Below are positions 35,901-43,026 of a DNA stretch of 64,000 nucleotides, piece after piece. The notes beneath the pieces were generated by a model. It made no database searches. It was not told the DNA's origin and saw nothing but the letters and a program-made list of their open reading frames with translations. This stretch comes from Semisulcospira habei (lineage: Eukaryota; Mollusca; Gastropoda; Semisulcospiridae), in the NCBI GenBank assembly GCA_036245525.1, contig BTPG01000006.1, positions 94,505,417 to 94,569,416 of the forward strand, read 5' to 3'. How positions within the stretch are numbered: position 1 is the stretch's first letter; each line of letters begins with the position of its first letter. Both the position numbers and the translations under genes were made by a program.

Positions 35901-36170
35901 GGGAGGGGGAAGGGTTTCTATGTCAACTAAAAGGTTCTGGAAGTCTATGAGGAGCGTCACGTCTGTGGCTAAATAATAACACGCGGTCGGCCGGGTACGC
36001 TCACTGCCGGACAATGAACTACACTGAATTTGAGTTGAAACTCAAACCATACTGACAGATCGACTAATGACGTAACAACCTACCAGCCACACAGTCCACG
36101 TTCCGTAAGCAACAGCGGGCATCTTGTCCCCCGTCCCTGGCAATACAACGGTTTTGGACACAGACGCCAT
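18477..36170 (-). CDS. Aldo-keto reductase gene (nine exons, last exon missing)
   Basis: Nine minus-strand exons join in phase into about 305 residues of an AKR-superfamily TIM-barrel oxidoreductase, which reduces aldehydes and ketones with NADPH, usually in the cytosol. All four catalytic residues are visible: Asp in GYRHIDCA and Tyr in WVYDNE (exon 2), Lys in FITSK (exon 2 end) and His in LIHWP (exon 3). Cofactor-site signatures GLSNFN and KSVTPERI are present. Exons in coding order: 36084-36170, 26387-26554, 25220-25336, 24564-24641, 23621-23737, 22568-22674, 20854-20935, 20089-20172, 18477-18559. The family is usually 310-330 residues, so one short terminal exon is missing. Substrate cannot be predicted. 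Confidence 0.9.
18940..19176. mobile_element. Foldback MITE with CGAATCCGATACG arms
   Basis: The left arm CATAAACACGAATCCGATAC is the near-inverse of the right arm GTATCGGATTCGTGCTTATG. Both arms carry further CCGAATCC/GGATCG repeats and the right end is GAAACGTAGC. It abuts the TTAA of the next MITE, at 19180. Confidence 0.65.
19180..19402. mobile_element. TTAA foldback MITE, family A, copy 3
   Basis: Bounded by TTAA on both sides. The central hairpin 19276-19344 (TTCAAGGGTGGTGCC...) has one mismatch. The outer ends are TTAACACATTCTACCGCC and GGGGCTGATTGAGTTAA. Confidence 0.8.
19898..19985. repeat. Foldback hairpin, family E, copy 1
   Basis: CACTGGTTGCCTCCCTCGAT opposite GAATCAAGGGAGACAACTAG, with an extra internal copy of CTCGATTCG in the loop. 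It lies in the reductase intron between exons 8 and 9. Confidence 0.6.
20089..20172 (-). CDS. Aldo-keto reductase exon 8
   Basis: 28 codons, acceptor CTTTCCACAG, donor GAC|gtgagt. [20 protein letters not shown] then ERIRENID contains the [11 protein letters not shown] motif, which contacts the 2'-phosphate of NADPH in this family. IPKS is CVKS here. Confidence 0.92.
20212..20279. repeat. Foldback hairpin, family E, copy 2
   Basis: CACACTGGTCGTCTCCCTTG / GATTCGCTGC pairs with GCGTAGCGAATC / GAGGGAGACAAACAGTGTG. It lies 40 bp upstream, in gene sense, of reductase exon 8, so exon 8 is flanked by family E hairpins on both sides. Confidence 0.65.
20366..20588. mobile_element. TTAA foldback MITE, family B, copy 2 (complete)
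   Basis: Bounded by TTAA. Inverted ends CCCTTTTAGCCCC / GGGGCTAAATGGG surround a hairpin at about 20459-20545 (TTCAAGGGTAGTGCCAGATT ... AATCTGGCACTACCCTTGAA). The stem shares the TTCAAGGGTxGTGCCAGA core with family A. Confidence 0.8.
20854..20935 (-). CDS. Aldo-keto reductase exon 7
   Basis: 82 bp, acceptor GTTTTCAG, donor CAG|gtaact. [20 protein letters not shown] followed by KNKSPAQ corresponds to the LLEDPxIxxIAxKHxKTPAQ block. Confidence 0.9.
20936..22567. other. Reductase intron 6 with G/C homopolymer runs
   Basis: Intronic. Contains several 10-25 bp G or C runs (for example 21295-21315, 21417-21438, 21821-21831 and 21850-21866), repeated near-copies of CCAAACACCCxxAAAAGGGAC next to such runs, and a copy-like pair TTTGTATGTCTAGTTT (21789-21804) with an inverted relative near 21680-21695. 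No gene. Confidence 0.5.
22568..22674 (-). CDS. Aldo-keto reductase exon 6
   Basis: 107 bp, acceptor CACCGTACAG, donor CTG|gtattc, ending in phase 2 so that TG joins the G of exon 7 to make Trp. [20 protein letters not shown] followed by [15 protein letters not shown] corresponds to VECHPYLxQxxLIxYCxxxxIVVTAYSPLGxPxRPW. The usual CHP is NPC here. Its 5' part and acceptor are tandemly duplicated just upstream (22732-22858). Confidence 0.9.
22605..22858. repeat. 127 bp tandem duplication cutting reductase exon 6
   Basis: 22605-22731 and 22732-22858 are consecutive copies starting AAACAACGATGTTCCTCTGG, differing by a few substitutions. The unit holds the 5' 70 bp of exon 6, its acceptor and upstream intron. 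The extra copy (22732-22858) encodes [20 protein letters not shown] then IVV and a stop, and has Leu where the functional copy has Pro. Confidence 0.9.
22877..23092. mobile_element. TTAA foldback MITE, family A, copy 4
   Basis: The left boundary is GTAA and the right is TTAA. The hairpin 22972-23041 (TTCAAGGGTGGTGGCAGAAT ...) has a few mismatches. It starts 19 bp after the exon 6 duplication. Confidence 0.75.
23295..23458. mobile_element. Family A foldback MITE, copy 5 (degenerate ends)
   Basis: Hairpin 23338-23403 (TCAAGGGTGGTGCCAAAATA ... CTATTCTGGCACCACCCCTG) with family flanks CAATTCAGGAGACAAATC and TGGTCGATCCATATCTTGCT. No clean TTAA boundaries. Confidence 0.65.
23621..23737 (-). CDS. 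Aldo-keto reductase exon 5
   Basis: 39 codons, acceptor GTTGCCTAG, donor CAG|gtatgc. [19 protein letters not shown] is the AKR signature (MExxVxxGLxxxIGxSNFN), followed by QQIQRIL and KPGYIQ. Confidence 0.92.
24074..24290. mobile_element. TTAA foldback MITE, family A, copy 6
   Basis: Left TTAA, right GTAA. The hairpin around 24166-24238 has a GCGGG insertion in the left arm relative to the family. Confidence 0.75.
24328..24426 (+). repeat. 33 bp tandem repeat, three copies
   Basis: GATAATCTACAGCTGCACGC plus TTTTGGAGGTCGC is repeated three times, the third ending in GAA instead of CGC. It lies in the reductase intron between exons 4 and 5 and is not CRISPR-like, because there are no spacers. 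Confidence 0.9.
24564..24641 (-). CDS. Aldo-keto reductase exon 4
   Basis: 26 codons, acceptor TCCTTCCAG, donor AAG|gtgcga. [20 protein letters not shown] matches the family block FPKDENGKVIFDxxDLxxTW. Confidence 0.9.
24813..24892. mobile_element. 80 bp palindromic MITE, family F, copy 1
   Basis: TTAGATCATTCGAGACGTGC ... GCACGTCTCAAATGAGTTAA. Same length and layout as the copy at 25917-25996, with a few mismatches and the left TTAA mutated to TTAG. Confidence 0.75.
25220..25336 (-). CDS. Aldo-keto reductase exon 3
   Basis: 39 codons, acceptor TTTTACGACAG, donor AAG|gtcgtc. [11 protein letters not shown] corresponds to the LWNTHHRPERV block and [13 protein letters not shown] carries the catalytic His. 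Confidence 0.92.
25705..25920. mobile_element. TTAA foldback MITE, family A', copy 2
   Basis: 216 bp from TTAA to TTAA; ends TTAACCCTTTTCAT and ATGTAATGTGTTAA. The hairpin around 25752-25817 has 31 bp arms with two mismatches. Its right TTAA is also the left TTAA of the next palindrome. Confidence 0.8.
25917..25996. mobile_element. 80 bp perfect palindrome MITE, family F, copy 2
   Basis: Including one flanking base each side, the arms are 39 bp and fully complementary (GTTAACTCATTCGAGACGTG ...), with a 4 bp loop ATAA. TTAA occurs at both ends and the left one is shared with the family A' element. Confidence 0.85.
26211..26336. mobile_element. Family A' foldback MITE, copy 3 (left end unclear)
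   Basis: Hairpin 26211-26281 (TTCAAGGGTGGTGCCATAAT ... TTCGGGCACCACCCTTGAA), right end GATAAGGGTTAA. It lies 50 bp beyond the 3' end of reductase exon 2. Confidence 0.7.
26387..26554 (-). CDS. Aldo-keto reductase exon 2
   Basis: 56 codons, acceptor GTGTTTCAG, donor AAG|gttggt. Encodes [20 protein letters not shown] followed by [17 protein letters not shown], ending FITSK. It carries catalytic Asp, Tyr and Lys. It lies 9.5 kb from exon 1, across the anomalous block 2. Confidence 0.92.
27080..27516. repeat. Dispersed repeat R, copy 1
   Basis: Matches 33777-34416 in the same orientation: ACGTGCTTTCACATCCAGCC, GAGTGAGCGACTTAC and GCGCACACGCTGACTGTCCC are shared. It starts with a family C hairpin piece and contains its own inverted repeat GCGTCGACTGATCTGGCGTAAG / GTCGATCTGGCGTG. 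Similarity ends at GACTAACGAGCAT, eight bases before the G-free block. Confidence 0.75.
27526..32822. other. Anomalous low-information block 2
   Basis: The first 348 bases (27526-27873) contain no G. The block stays C/A/T-rich and G-poor to about 31100, then turns G/T-rich to about 32550. No genes, transposons or internal repeats are recognisable. Same character as 9941-14560. It lies within reductase intron 1. Possibly unpolished sequence. Confidence 0.55.
32823..33177 (+). mobile_element. SINE, 5'-truncated copy
   Basis: Near-identical to 37824-38167 from CGGCGTCGGATTTTTCTCCT through ACGTGAATGTTCTGTG to a TTATTATTA tail. The tRNA-like head is missing. The 3' part (GGATAAAGCGCCTATTTAAT) differs slightly from the complete copy. 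Confidence 0.8.
33178..33288. mobile_element. Family B MITE, right half only
   Basis: Begins inside the hairpin at CTGACACTACCC, directly after the SINE tail, and runs to GGGGCTAAAAGGGTTAA. The left half is absent. Confidence 0.7.
33777..34416. repeat. Dispersed repeat R, copy 2
   Basis: Homologous to 27080-27516, but with about 140 bp inserted between the family C hairpin piece and the G tract, and an extra GGCGTTAGGACGCGACCG segment. Confidence 0.75.
34610..34621. repeat. Left target-site duplication of LINE
   Basis: TTAACATCTGTA, identical to 35231-35242, bracketing the retrotransposon fragment. Confidence 0.85.
34622..35230 (-). pseudogene. 5'-truncated RTE/CR1-like retrotransposon, 3' end
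   Basis: The minus strand encodes the C-terminal end of a non-LTR reverse transcriptase polyprotein. Blocks in order are [13 protein letters not shown], then [16 protein letters not shown] (thumb region after the palm), then [43 protein letters not shown] and [17 protein letters not shown] with a terminal stop. At least two frameshifts separate the first two blocks from the last open frame (34627-35022). The 3' end carries the short tandem tail GTAAGTAAGTAAGT. A 12 bp target duplication flanks it. It is dead on arrival because of 5' truncation. Confidence 0.85.
35231..35242. repeat. Right target-site duplication of LINE
   Basis: TTAACATCTGTA; see 34610-34621. Confidence 0.85.
35243..36083. 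other. Reductase intron 1, proximal part
   Basis: No gene recognised. Short open frames near 35368-35594 have no domain. Confidence 0.35.
36084..36170 (-). CDS. Aldo-keto reductase exon 1
   Basis: Starts at ATG (36170). [18 protein letters not shown] is the typical AKR N-terminal beta-hairpin and first strand. The donor is ambiguous: CTG|gtaggt (end 36084) is the stronger site, while ACT|gtgtgg (end 36093) gives better spacing to the family. Both leave phase 0. Confidence 0.8.
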
Positions 36171-36415
36171 TTCAGTTTTCAAATCTCCAGGATACAAGCA
36201 CGGTATTCGCCTGAAGACTACGAATGTTTGAATGACAAGTCCAGTGTTCTGAACCGCACACACTCGTCTCAGTGCTGCGCGCGTCTCCGCCCCACAAAGA
36301 TAATCAGGCTTTGACCCCTTCACCACCAGCGACTGGTGCCCACCGCGTGTCAACGCCGGTACACTGGTCTGAATGTGTGGACTGAAATCCAGCCCCAAAT
36401 CGGAGTCCCATCCGC

Positions 36416-36848
36416 CTAACCCTTTTAGCCCCGGGACCCTGCAGCAGGAGATGGACTGAGTATGATAATTCAAGGGTAGTGCCAGATGAGCTTAGCGCCT
36501 TCAGGCACCAAGCTCATTTGACACTACCCTTGAATTATCATGATCAATCCATCTCCTACAACTGGTGCATAGTCGTTAGACAACACCTCCAAACTTAAAA
36601 GATAAGATAAGATAAACTGTATTGCCAGATGCATAAACATTAGGAATTTGTTGCGGCGTAATTGACGAGCGTCCATATTAAGATCAACACATAAAACATA
36701 CATACATCACAATCAAGCAGACTAAAAAATACCAAACCACACATATGTATAGCAGTTATTGTGCTAAGTATGCACACACATCTAAGTAAGTAAAATAAAA
36801 ATATTTTTAAAAAATTGAGAAATGGGATCTTGGGGCTAAAGGGGTTAA
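36416..36848. mobile_element. Family B foldback MITE with nested insertion
   Basis: Left end CTAACCCTTTTAGCCCC, right end GGGGCTAAAGGGGTTAA. The hairpin at 36466-36542 is intact (TTCAAGGGTAGTGCCAGATG ...). About 210 bp starting AAAAGATAAGATAAGATAAA is inserted in the right shoulder (about 36599-36810) and resembles a small retroposon tail. It lies about 250 bp upstream of the reductase start codon. Confidence 0.75.
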
Positions 36849-36884
36849 CTAAGAAAATGTAGATAGAAAATAACTGCCAAAAAG

Positions 36885-36953
36885 AGGCATAGCTCCTCAT
36901 GAGCCCCCTCACTGTGACATGCGCGGGCTAATGAGGATCTGTGTCTCTTGCAT
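36885..36953. repeat. Degenerate family D hairpin
   Basis: AAGAGGCATAGCTCCTCATG opposite CTAATGAGGATCTGTGTCTC; several mismatches relative to 16566-16633. Confidence 0.55.
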
Positions 36954-37747
36954 ATGGAAACTGGTGTTCACGTGAAAGGGCAATGAAAGGGCTAGGCCCT
37001 AAGAATCACCAAAACCCTTTCCAGATAACATGGGCGAGTACGGATGTCCTTGAAACAAGAGTCCGGTCTGGTCCACTCAGGATTGAGCTGTTATCTCATT
37101 CAGAGCATGTAACAAATTATGCAGCACACATGTAGGCTTTCCCGGCCGTCGGCTTACAGCATACGACAGCCGCGAGGTGGAATCAGTTGCCGGGAGTTAG
37201 GGACGTCCAACCTTTCAATGTTTCGACATTAGTGATACAACTAAATCAACGGGGGGGGGGGGGGGGGGGGGGGGGGGTGAGGGGTGGTAGTGTGTTGGGT
37301 CGAAGGTAGGGGTAGGGGGGCGGGAGGGGAGGGTTGTGGTGTGAGGACCTTTCCAGCTCTTGCCTCTGGGGTTGGGGCTGTTCCACTACTGACATTCTTA
37401 GTCAAGGCCCGGCCGAGTTCGGCCCACATCATCAAAAGGACTTTTTAACATCCGCTCCCCCTCCTCCTCCCCCCCCCCCCCCCCCAAGAGAGAGAGAGAG
37501 AGATGATGATGATGATGAAACTTTATTTATCAACGGTAAAAGGTTTTGACATCAACAAATCGTCATTTTACAAACTTGCCGTTGCTAAGATCTACATAGG
37601 TTAAAAAAATAAAGAAATTATATTTACACACATTATTTCATGCAACAATAATGTTTAAAAAAATACAAACAAAATAATAATTAAAAAAAAAAAGTTATAT
37701 ACACAAAATAATAGTAACACTCAACTTTCATCTTATACCACACACTC
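36954..37747. other. No gene; homopolymer tracts
   Basis: G run at 37251-37277, C runs and (GA)n/(GAT)n near 37464-37516. Nothing coding. Confidence 0.5.
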
Positions 37748-38162
37748 GGGGCGGTCCGTGGCGCAGTGGTTAAGGCGTTTGCCACCAATGCTAAAGGTGC
37801 GAGGTTCGATTCCGGGTTCCGGCGTCGGATTTTTCTCCTCTAGTAAGTGTCACCGTTAATTCGGGCGGACCCTCGGGGGTTCTTTCTCCGGGTACTCCGG
37901 CTCTTCCTCCCCCTCCACTTTGGTATCAGTTTCAGCCAACTTAACCCCAGTAAAATTTCAAATACAAAACGATTTCCAAATAGTAGCTCGCTTGAGCTTG
38001 CCCTTAGCACCACGTGAATGTTCTGTGTTTACGTACAGTGTGTGAGTGAATGCGTGTGATTCACGTGAGCGTGCTTGTTGGGTTCAGTTCGCGGCTACAT
38101 TCTGCGCATTGAGTTATATTATAAATATATGAGAAATGCGCCATATAAATGCTATGCATTAT

Positions 38163-38167
<5 letters not shown>
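37748..38167 (+). mobile_element. tRNA-derived SINE, complete copy
   Basis: The tRNA-like head has an A box TGGCGCAGTGG at 37759-37769 and a B box GGTTCGATTCC at 37803-37813, the spacing of a pol III internal promoter. The body is shared with 32823-33177 and the tail is ATTATTATTA. A (CA)n tract follows directly. No certain target duplication. Confidence 0.85.
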
Positions 38168-38223
<56 letters not shown>

Positions 38224-38233
38224 CACACACACT
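38168..38233. repeat. (CA)n microsatellite
   Basis: Long CA tract immediately 3' of the SINE tail, suggesting growth from the tail or insertion at a tract. Confidence 0.9.
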
Positions 38234-39729
38234 ATACATAAATGCATGTATTACATGAAAGTATTAACCATCAGGGTTTGTTTAAATAAATGCACAGAGA
38301 GAGAGAGAGATGTTGGGAGGTGGGGGGGGGGGGGGGGGGTGCGGTGACAAAAGCACTGAAACTCTCGACCCCCTTCAGATCGGCCCCCTACACGATACAC
38401 TCACTGAGCAGATCTGGATGCATTTAAAATGACCACTTTTCAAACTGATGGATGAAAACTAACGTTTTAAAAGTGGATTTCCAAGTAGGCCGTCAGATAG
38501 GAAGTGACCCCCCCCCCCCCCCCTGCGGGGGGATTGGAGACCACACTTTTTTTTTTTTGAAGCCTTTCACTTATGAAGACGAACCGTAGGTGTTTGCCCA
38601 AATTAAATACCGTATTGAATATAGGAGGGCAGGTACTATGGTCATATTTTCCTTCTTTGGGCCCTATATTTTGCTTTTGGGGTAGGGCTGGTGTTAACAA
38701 TGCAGGGGCGGTTCCCGTAAAAAAGCACACAGAACTAAATGACTGGTATCTTTGAAAACAGAATACATTTACCTACCATTTACAATGATTGAATGTCTAA
38801 AGAGCAAAATGGTGATGTCATCGCGGCGCCATCTTTTTTACCCTTCATTATCTGTGAAATAGCCTTCTTGCCAGAAGAATAGGTGTCCAATCTTTGACAT
38901 ACTATTATGAAAACACAATTATATACCAATGGTTTAATATAAAAATCAATGGAAATGTAAACGATTCAATGTTTTGGACTGGTGACCTTGAAAGGTGTTA
39001 TTTAAAGGTCAAGGTCACCTAAAGTTGTACTTTATGGAAAAAACAACATATTTTTGAAAATGTGATAAGAAATCTTACTAAAAGTGTTAACATTTAAGGA
39101 ATTGCTATGAATAGTTGATAAACGATTAGACGTGACCTTCATGAAGGTCAAGGTCGCAGTTTTCGAAGAGTTTATAAGAATATTCAGTTTACAATAGGGG
39201 CCAAACATTTGCTCTGATTTCAGGAATATTTGCTTACAGCACCTATAGGATCTCTTACTACCGAATCATATTCTATTGAGTTGAGATTATCAGGAACATT
39301 ATAATATAGATACACTTTATAATTAAGGTCAAGGTCACAATATGTACAACTGTGCACTCAATCTGATAAGTTAACTGTTCCATGGTCCTGAAATTCTCTC
39401 TCTCCCAACGGCAGTTTGTAAAATGGCTGTGTCGATGACGATGTCAATGCCTTAACCGTTTTAAAATAAAGTTTCATTGATTATCTCTCTCTCTCTCTGT
39501 CTCTGTTTGTCTGTCTATCTCTCTCTTCGACCTCTTTGCAAGTTGTTCAGTATTTATTTCTTAATTAATAAGTACTTTGTAGTAGTTTTGCATGTTTCAT
39601 GTACATTACTATTGAAGTTAGTTATTGATGTCTTGTTAACGTGATTTTTTTTTACAATGTATTATAGTGAACAAAGGACAGTTTGGAAGAAAGGTATTTC
39701 AATGCCTAAAACTGTATCCTAATAAACGT

Positions 39730-39743
<14 letters not shown>
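38234..39743. other. Non-coding; repeated TCAAGGTCA sites
   Basis: TCAAGGTCA or its inverse occurs at 38983-38991 (inverse), 39009-39017, 39148-39156 (last base G) and 39329-39337. Homopolymer G/C runs lie near 38322-38339 and 38509-38523. No gene. Confidence 0.5.
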
Positions 39744-39761
<18 letters not shown>

Positions 39762-39762
39762 A

Positions 39763-39817
<55 letters not shown>

Positions 39818-39862
39818 CAGACACGCACACAGACACGCACACACACACACACACATACACAC
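39735..39862. repeat. (CAT)n and (CA)n microsatellites
   Basis: CATCATCAT run followed by interrupted CA repeats with ACACGCACACAGAC interruptions. Confidence 0.9.
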
Positions 39863-40553
39863 AAATAAAGAATCTAATATAGGTAGTAGAAAAGAAAAGG
39901 ATCTCATTTATTGTTTATAGTGTATGATCTATTCTGATAAGTATGGAACTTTTGCTGAGCCTGTAGCCGCCCTGGCAAATAATATGCAAGTCAACAGACC
40001 AGTTGCTTAAACCCGCTATAAGACTGTAGTTACGTAGTTTCTCCTCGGCACGCCACACCGACCCCTTCGCAAGAAACACTTGAACTGGAAATAACATTGA
40101 AACATTAAACTATCTGGATTGTTCGCACTACCATCAAGTCAGTGCATGGCGGGCTGATGACACAAAACAATGTTCAAGCATGTTATGACTGAGTGTTTGC
40201 AAGAAATGTACGTGTTAGTTTGAAACATGGCGCCTGCAGTGCAAACGGACTGACTCGTAAGATTTACTGGTCAGTCATGTGAGTAGTAACCGACTCTGAC
40301 AAAAAAAGACGTTTGGCTCAGGCCACAGGAAAGCAATCCAAAGTTAATTTGTTGTTGTTGTTGAATATTCTTTAAAACGCTATAACAAAGTCCCTTTGTA
40401 GGAAGTTTTGGACACCTCCCTCCCCCCCCCCCCCCCCGCCCGCCCGCACCGTGTATACTAGTACTGATTTTGACGACTGAGTGAGCAGTGAGAGTCCCAA
40501 ACAAATAGTTGGAACCACCTCTGAGGTAACTGTTCCGCCACTGGTGTGTGTGC
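39863..40553. other. No gene recognised
   Basis: Host DNA with a C run near 40423-40437. Nothing coding is supported. Confidence 0.3.
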
Positions 40554-40606
<53 letters not shown>

Positions 40607-40627
40607 TGTGTCTGTGTGTCTGTGTGA
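40554..40627. repeat. (GT)n microsatellite
   Basis: Interrupted GT tract ending TGTCTGTGTCTGTGTG. Confidence 0.9.
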
Positions 40628-41134
40628 GCGTACACAGGTGATTTGGTGGGAAAATGTTAACATTAATCTACGTACCGTACACACTGAATATCAAACGCCA
40701 TAGTTTAATGTGCTCCTGACTTAGATCGTCACGCACGTTGTCTCATGGCTGTTTGGGCTTACTGGACGGTCTGCTCGGCCGTCGGGTCCACCACTTGCGT
40801 TATTTGAAAAAGGGCTAAATGCCGTTTAGCACAGTAATAGTACTGTTTTACCGACATCGTCTGTGTGGTTAGTTCTTTTTGTGTCTGACTCTTGGATTGT
40901 GCCGTCTTAGTATCAGGATGTTATACGCTGCTATGATCTGCCATAGTAGTGTATTTTTATTCATGGAAGTAAACTTCGGAATACAACTAGGCAAGGAGGG
41001 CATTTTATGTGTTGCACGTCATGATCGTAACAGAAAAGACGCATCCCTGAACTGCTCTTTCAAATCCACATGCCCACATTTTAATCGCAAGCCGGCCTTT
41101 CGACCAGCCATTCTTTAACTGCACGACACAGCGA

Positions 41135-41161
41135 CATACACACGCGTACGCACGCACCGTG

Positions 41162-41209
<48 letters not shown>

Positions 41210-41226
41210 CACACACACACACACAC

Positions 41227-41286
<60 letters not shown>
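41135..41286. repeat. (CA)n microsatellite
   Basis: About 150 bp of near-pure CA with a GTACA interruption. Long open frames on both strands here are artefacts. Confidence 0.9.
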
Positions 41287-41287
<1 letters not shown>

Positions 41288-41612
41288 TTCTCACCCACCT
41301 GCCTCCATTTAAAAAAAAAAATTATGCCCAGCATAGACGTAGTACTCACACTCGGCATAAACTAATTTCCACCACACTTCAAAGCCTGAACAATTACAAA
41401 AAACTTTAGCTGTAAAAATTCACAAGTCAGTTCTGGAAGCGTAAAGAAAATCAATCCACGGTACTCAGTACTTATATGACGTCACCAGATTTTACAAACT
41501 GTGTAAATATGAAGTGCACATATATTACTGGAAGTATTTTAGCACAAAAAATCACAACACCTAAATGGTGCCATATTCATAGGGTATAAAAAGAAGAATA
41601 TAATAAAGTTTA

Positions 41613-41702
41613 TTATTTTCTGAATGCCCGATAAAGGACGAACACGCCGATACCAAATATGATAAAGTAATTTCCTGTAGTTATCATAGTTTTACTGTCC
41701 AT
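41613..41702 (-). CDS. 29-codon membrane-peptide micro-ORF
   Basis: ATGGACAGTAAAACTATG opens a 29-residue frame: polar MDSKTMITTGN, then a hydrophobic segment YFIIFGIGVFVLY, then basic RAFRK and TAA. The layout (luminal, TM, basic cytoplasmic tail) is that of a small single-pass membrane protein. AATAAA overlaps the stop region. Directly upstream is a pyrimidine-rich stretch ending CTTCTAG that also resembles a splice acceptor. It lies beyond the putative left end of the Polinton, on the same strand as its leftmost genes, so its membership is uncertain. A 23 bp piece of it recurs exactly at 58919-58941. Confidence 0.45.
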   Translation of the reverse strand: MDSKTMITTGNYFIIFGIGVFVLYRAFRK

Positions 41703-41707
41703 CTAGA

Positions 41708-41916
41708 AGAGAAAGACAATAGGAGACCCGTAAGACAATGAATTCAATAGAGCCGCATCCATCATTAATTTACATCATTTTTTAATATCAAAATTTTGAC
41801 CCCAATTTTACCCCCGTTAATTCTAAATCAACCCTTTGATTTTTAAAAAGTGACGAGCATGACGGATGCGGCCTTATTGATCTGATTATCTTACGGGTCT
41901 CCTATTGTCTTTCTCT
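41708..41916. repeat. ~209 bp inverted repeat at the Polinton edge
   Basis: Arms of 55-58 bp start AGAGAAAGACAATAGGAGAC (left) and end with its inverse; identity is about 87% and the spacer is about 97 bp. No target duplication. It could be a MITE or part of the element's terminus. Confidence 0.75.
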
Positions 41917-41939
41917 ATAACTATTGTCTCTGTCAATAC

Positions 41940-42300
41940 CTAATCATTTACCTGATCAAGTGATGCCAAGTGAAACTTAATACTTATTAACAAGTTGCAA
42001 CTAACTTTTAGGAACCTGCAGAGGTAACCTTTAAGTGTGTTGCCATAAGAACTTATTAATTACTTACCATAAGTTCTTACAAGTACTTACCCTAAGTTCT
42101 TACAACAACTTGACTTAAGTCACAACTTACTCGGTCAGATTTGTCAAGATACAAGGACAATAAAAAAACTTTTTTTTCTCAGTAGTACTCTGGCGGTGGT
42201 GCAGATGGGGTTAAACAATCAGGCACAAGTGGTGTAAATGATGTGTCATCTCTCTGCGAAGCATATGACAAAAATATTGATTGATTACCAAATCTGATTT
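41940..42300 (-). repeat. Left terminal region of the Polinton
   Basis: Aligns with 194-540 inverted. It holds repeated TAAGTTCTTAC, AAGTTCTTA and AAGTACTTA units in both orientations and the conserved block CTCAGTAGTACTCTGG (42178-42193). Candidate recognition region for integrase or replication start. Confidence 0.65.
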
Positions 42301-42996
42301 TTATTTGTTTAAAAGATTGTGTAGTTTTTCTGTGGTTTCCTGTACCCCTATCCTTTTTCCCTCTGCTAAAAAACTGGCCTTAAGTTCTTCAACATTCACT
42401 GGAGATTGACTACGCATTTTATTTTGTATTTCAGATTTCTGTTTTTTGTAATTATTTAAATCATCCTGGACCCGCTTAAATTCTTCGTCATCAATAAAAT
42501 TATCATTCAATGCCTTACTGATAATAAGTTTCATACTGCTCAACTTTGCACCAGCGAGCGTACTCAATGCTTCATGTTTCTGTAATTTCGTGTGAAACCT
42601 CTTGTTCAAGGCCTCCAAACCAAAGCAAGCCAGGCATGTAGCAACGCTAACACCCTCAACTGCTATTCCAGCCAAACTCCCAATTCCTGTGGCGAACAGA
42701 ACAATACCCCCCACAGAACATGAAGCTGAAACTGCACCAATAGCCATAGAAGTGTTTTGAACAGAATTGAAAACGGTCTTATACCGTCTTTTGCACCGTG
42801 AATATTTCGCTTCTTCTCCTTCCAAATATTTCAAAGCTTCTGTAATATTATTTAATCTGAATGCATCTGCCTGTAATGTTTTATCTGATGCAATTGGCAC
42901 AGCTGTCACCTGTGGATCAGACGCAAGCGTTGTTTTAGTCATCACATTTGTTTCAGCCGGATCAAGCGTTGGTAGTTGCGGATAGAAGTTTACCAT
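42301..42996 (-). CDS. Polinton hydrophobic protein, 231 aa
   Basis: Starts at ATG 42996 behind GAATAAAAAAA. Residues ~1-70 are polar. Residues ~75-125 form a long hydrophobic, small-residue-rich stretch (AIGAVSASCSVGGIVLFATG and then LAGIAVEGVSVATCLACFGL) fit for one or two membrane passes. The remainder is charged and helical (EFKRVQDDLNNYKKQKSEIQ). It is conserved in the second element at 2-193, so it is a genuine gene of this lineage. I do not know its function; a virion membrane or membrane-penetration protein is a guess. It is the leftmost certain gene. Confidence 0.75.
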   Translation of the reverse strand: MVNFYPQLPTLDPAETNVMTKTTLASDPQVTAVPIASDKTLQADAFRLNNITEALKYLEGEEAKYSRCKRRYKTVFNSVQNTSMAIGAVSASCSVGGIVLFATGIGSLAGIAVEGVSVATCLACFGLEALNKRFHTKLQKHEALSTLAGAKLSSMKLIISKALNDNFIDDEEFKRVQDDLNNYKKQKSEIQNKMRSQSPVNVEELKASFLAEGKRIGVQETTEKLHNLLNK

Positions 42997-43026
42997 TTTT
43001 TTTATTCACAAATATTTTTTTTTTAT

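Noticed and set aside
41135..41286. Long open frames of Cys-Val or His-Thr repeats, also at 38160, 39770, 40560, 56230 and 57020
   Set aside because: They are simple (CA)n/(GT)n tracts read as protein; there is no codon or domain structure.
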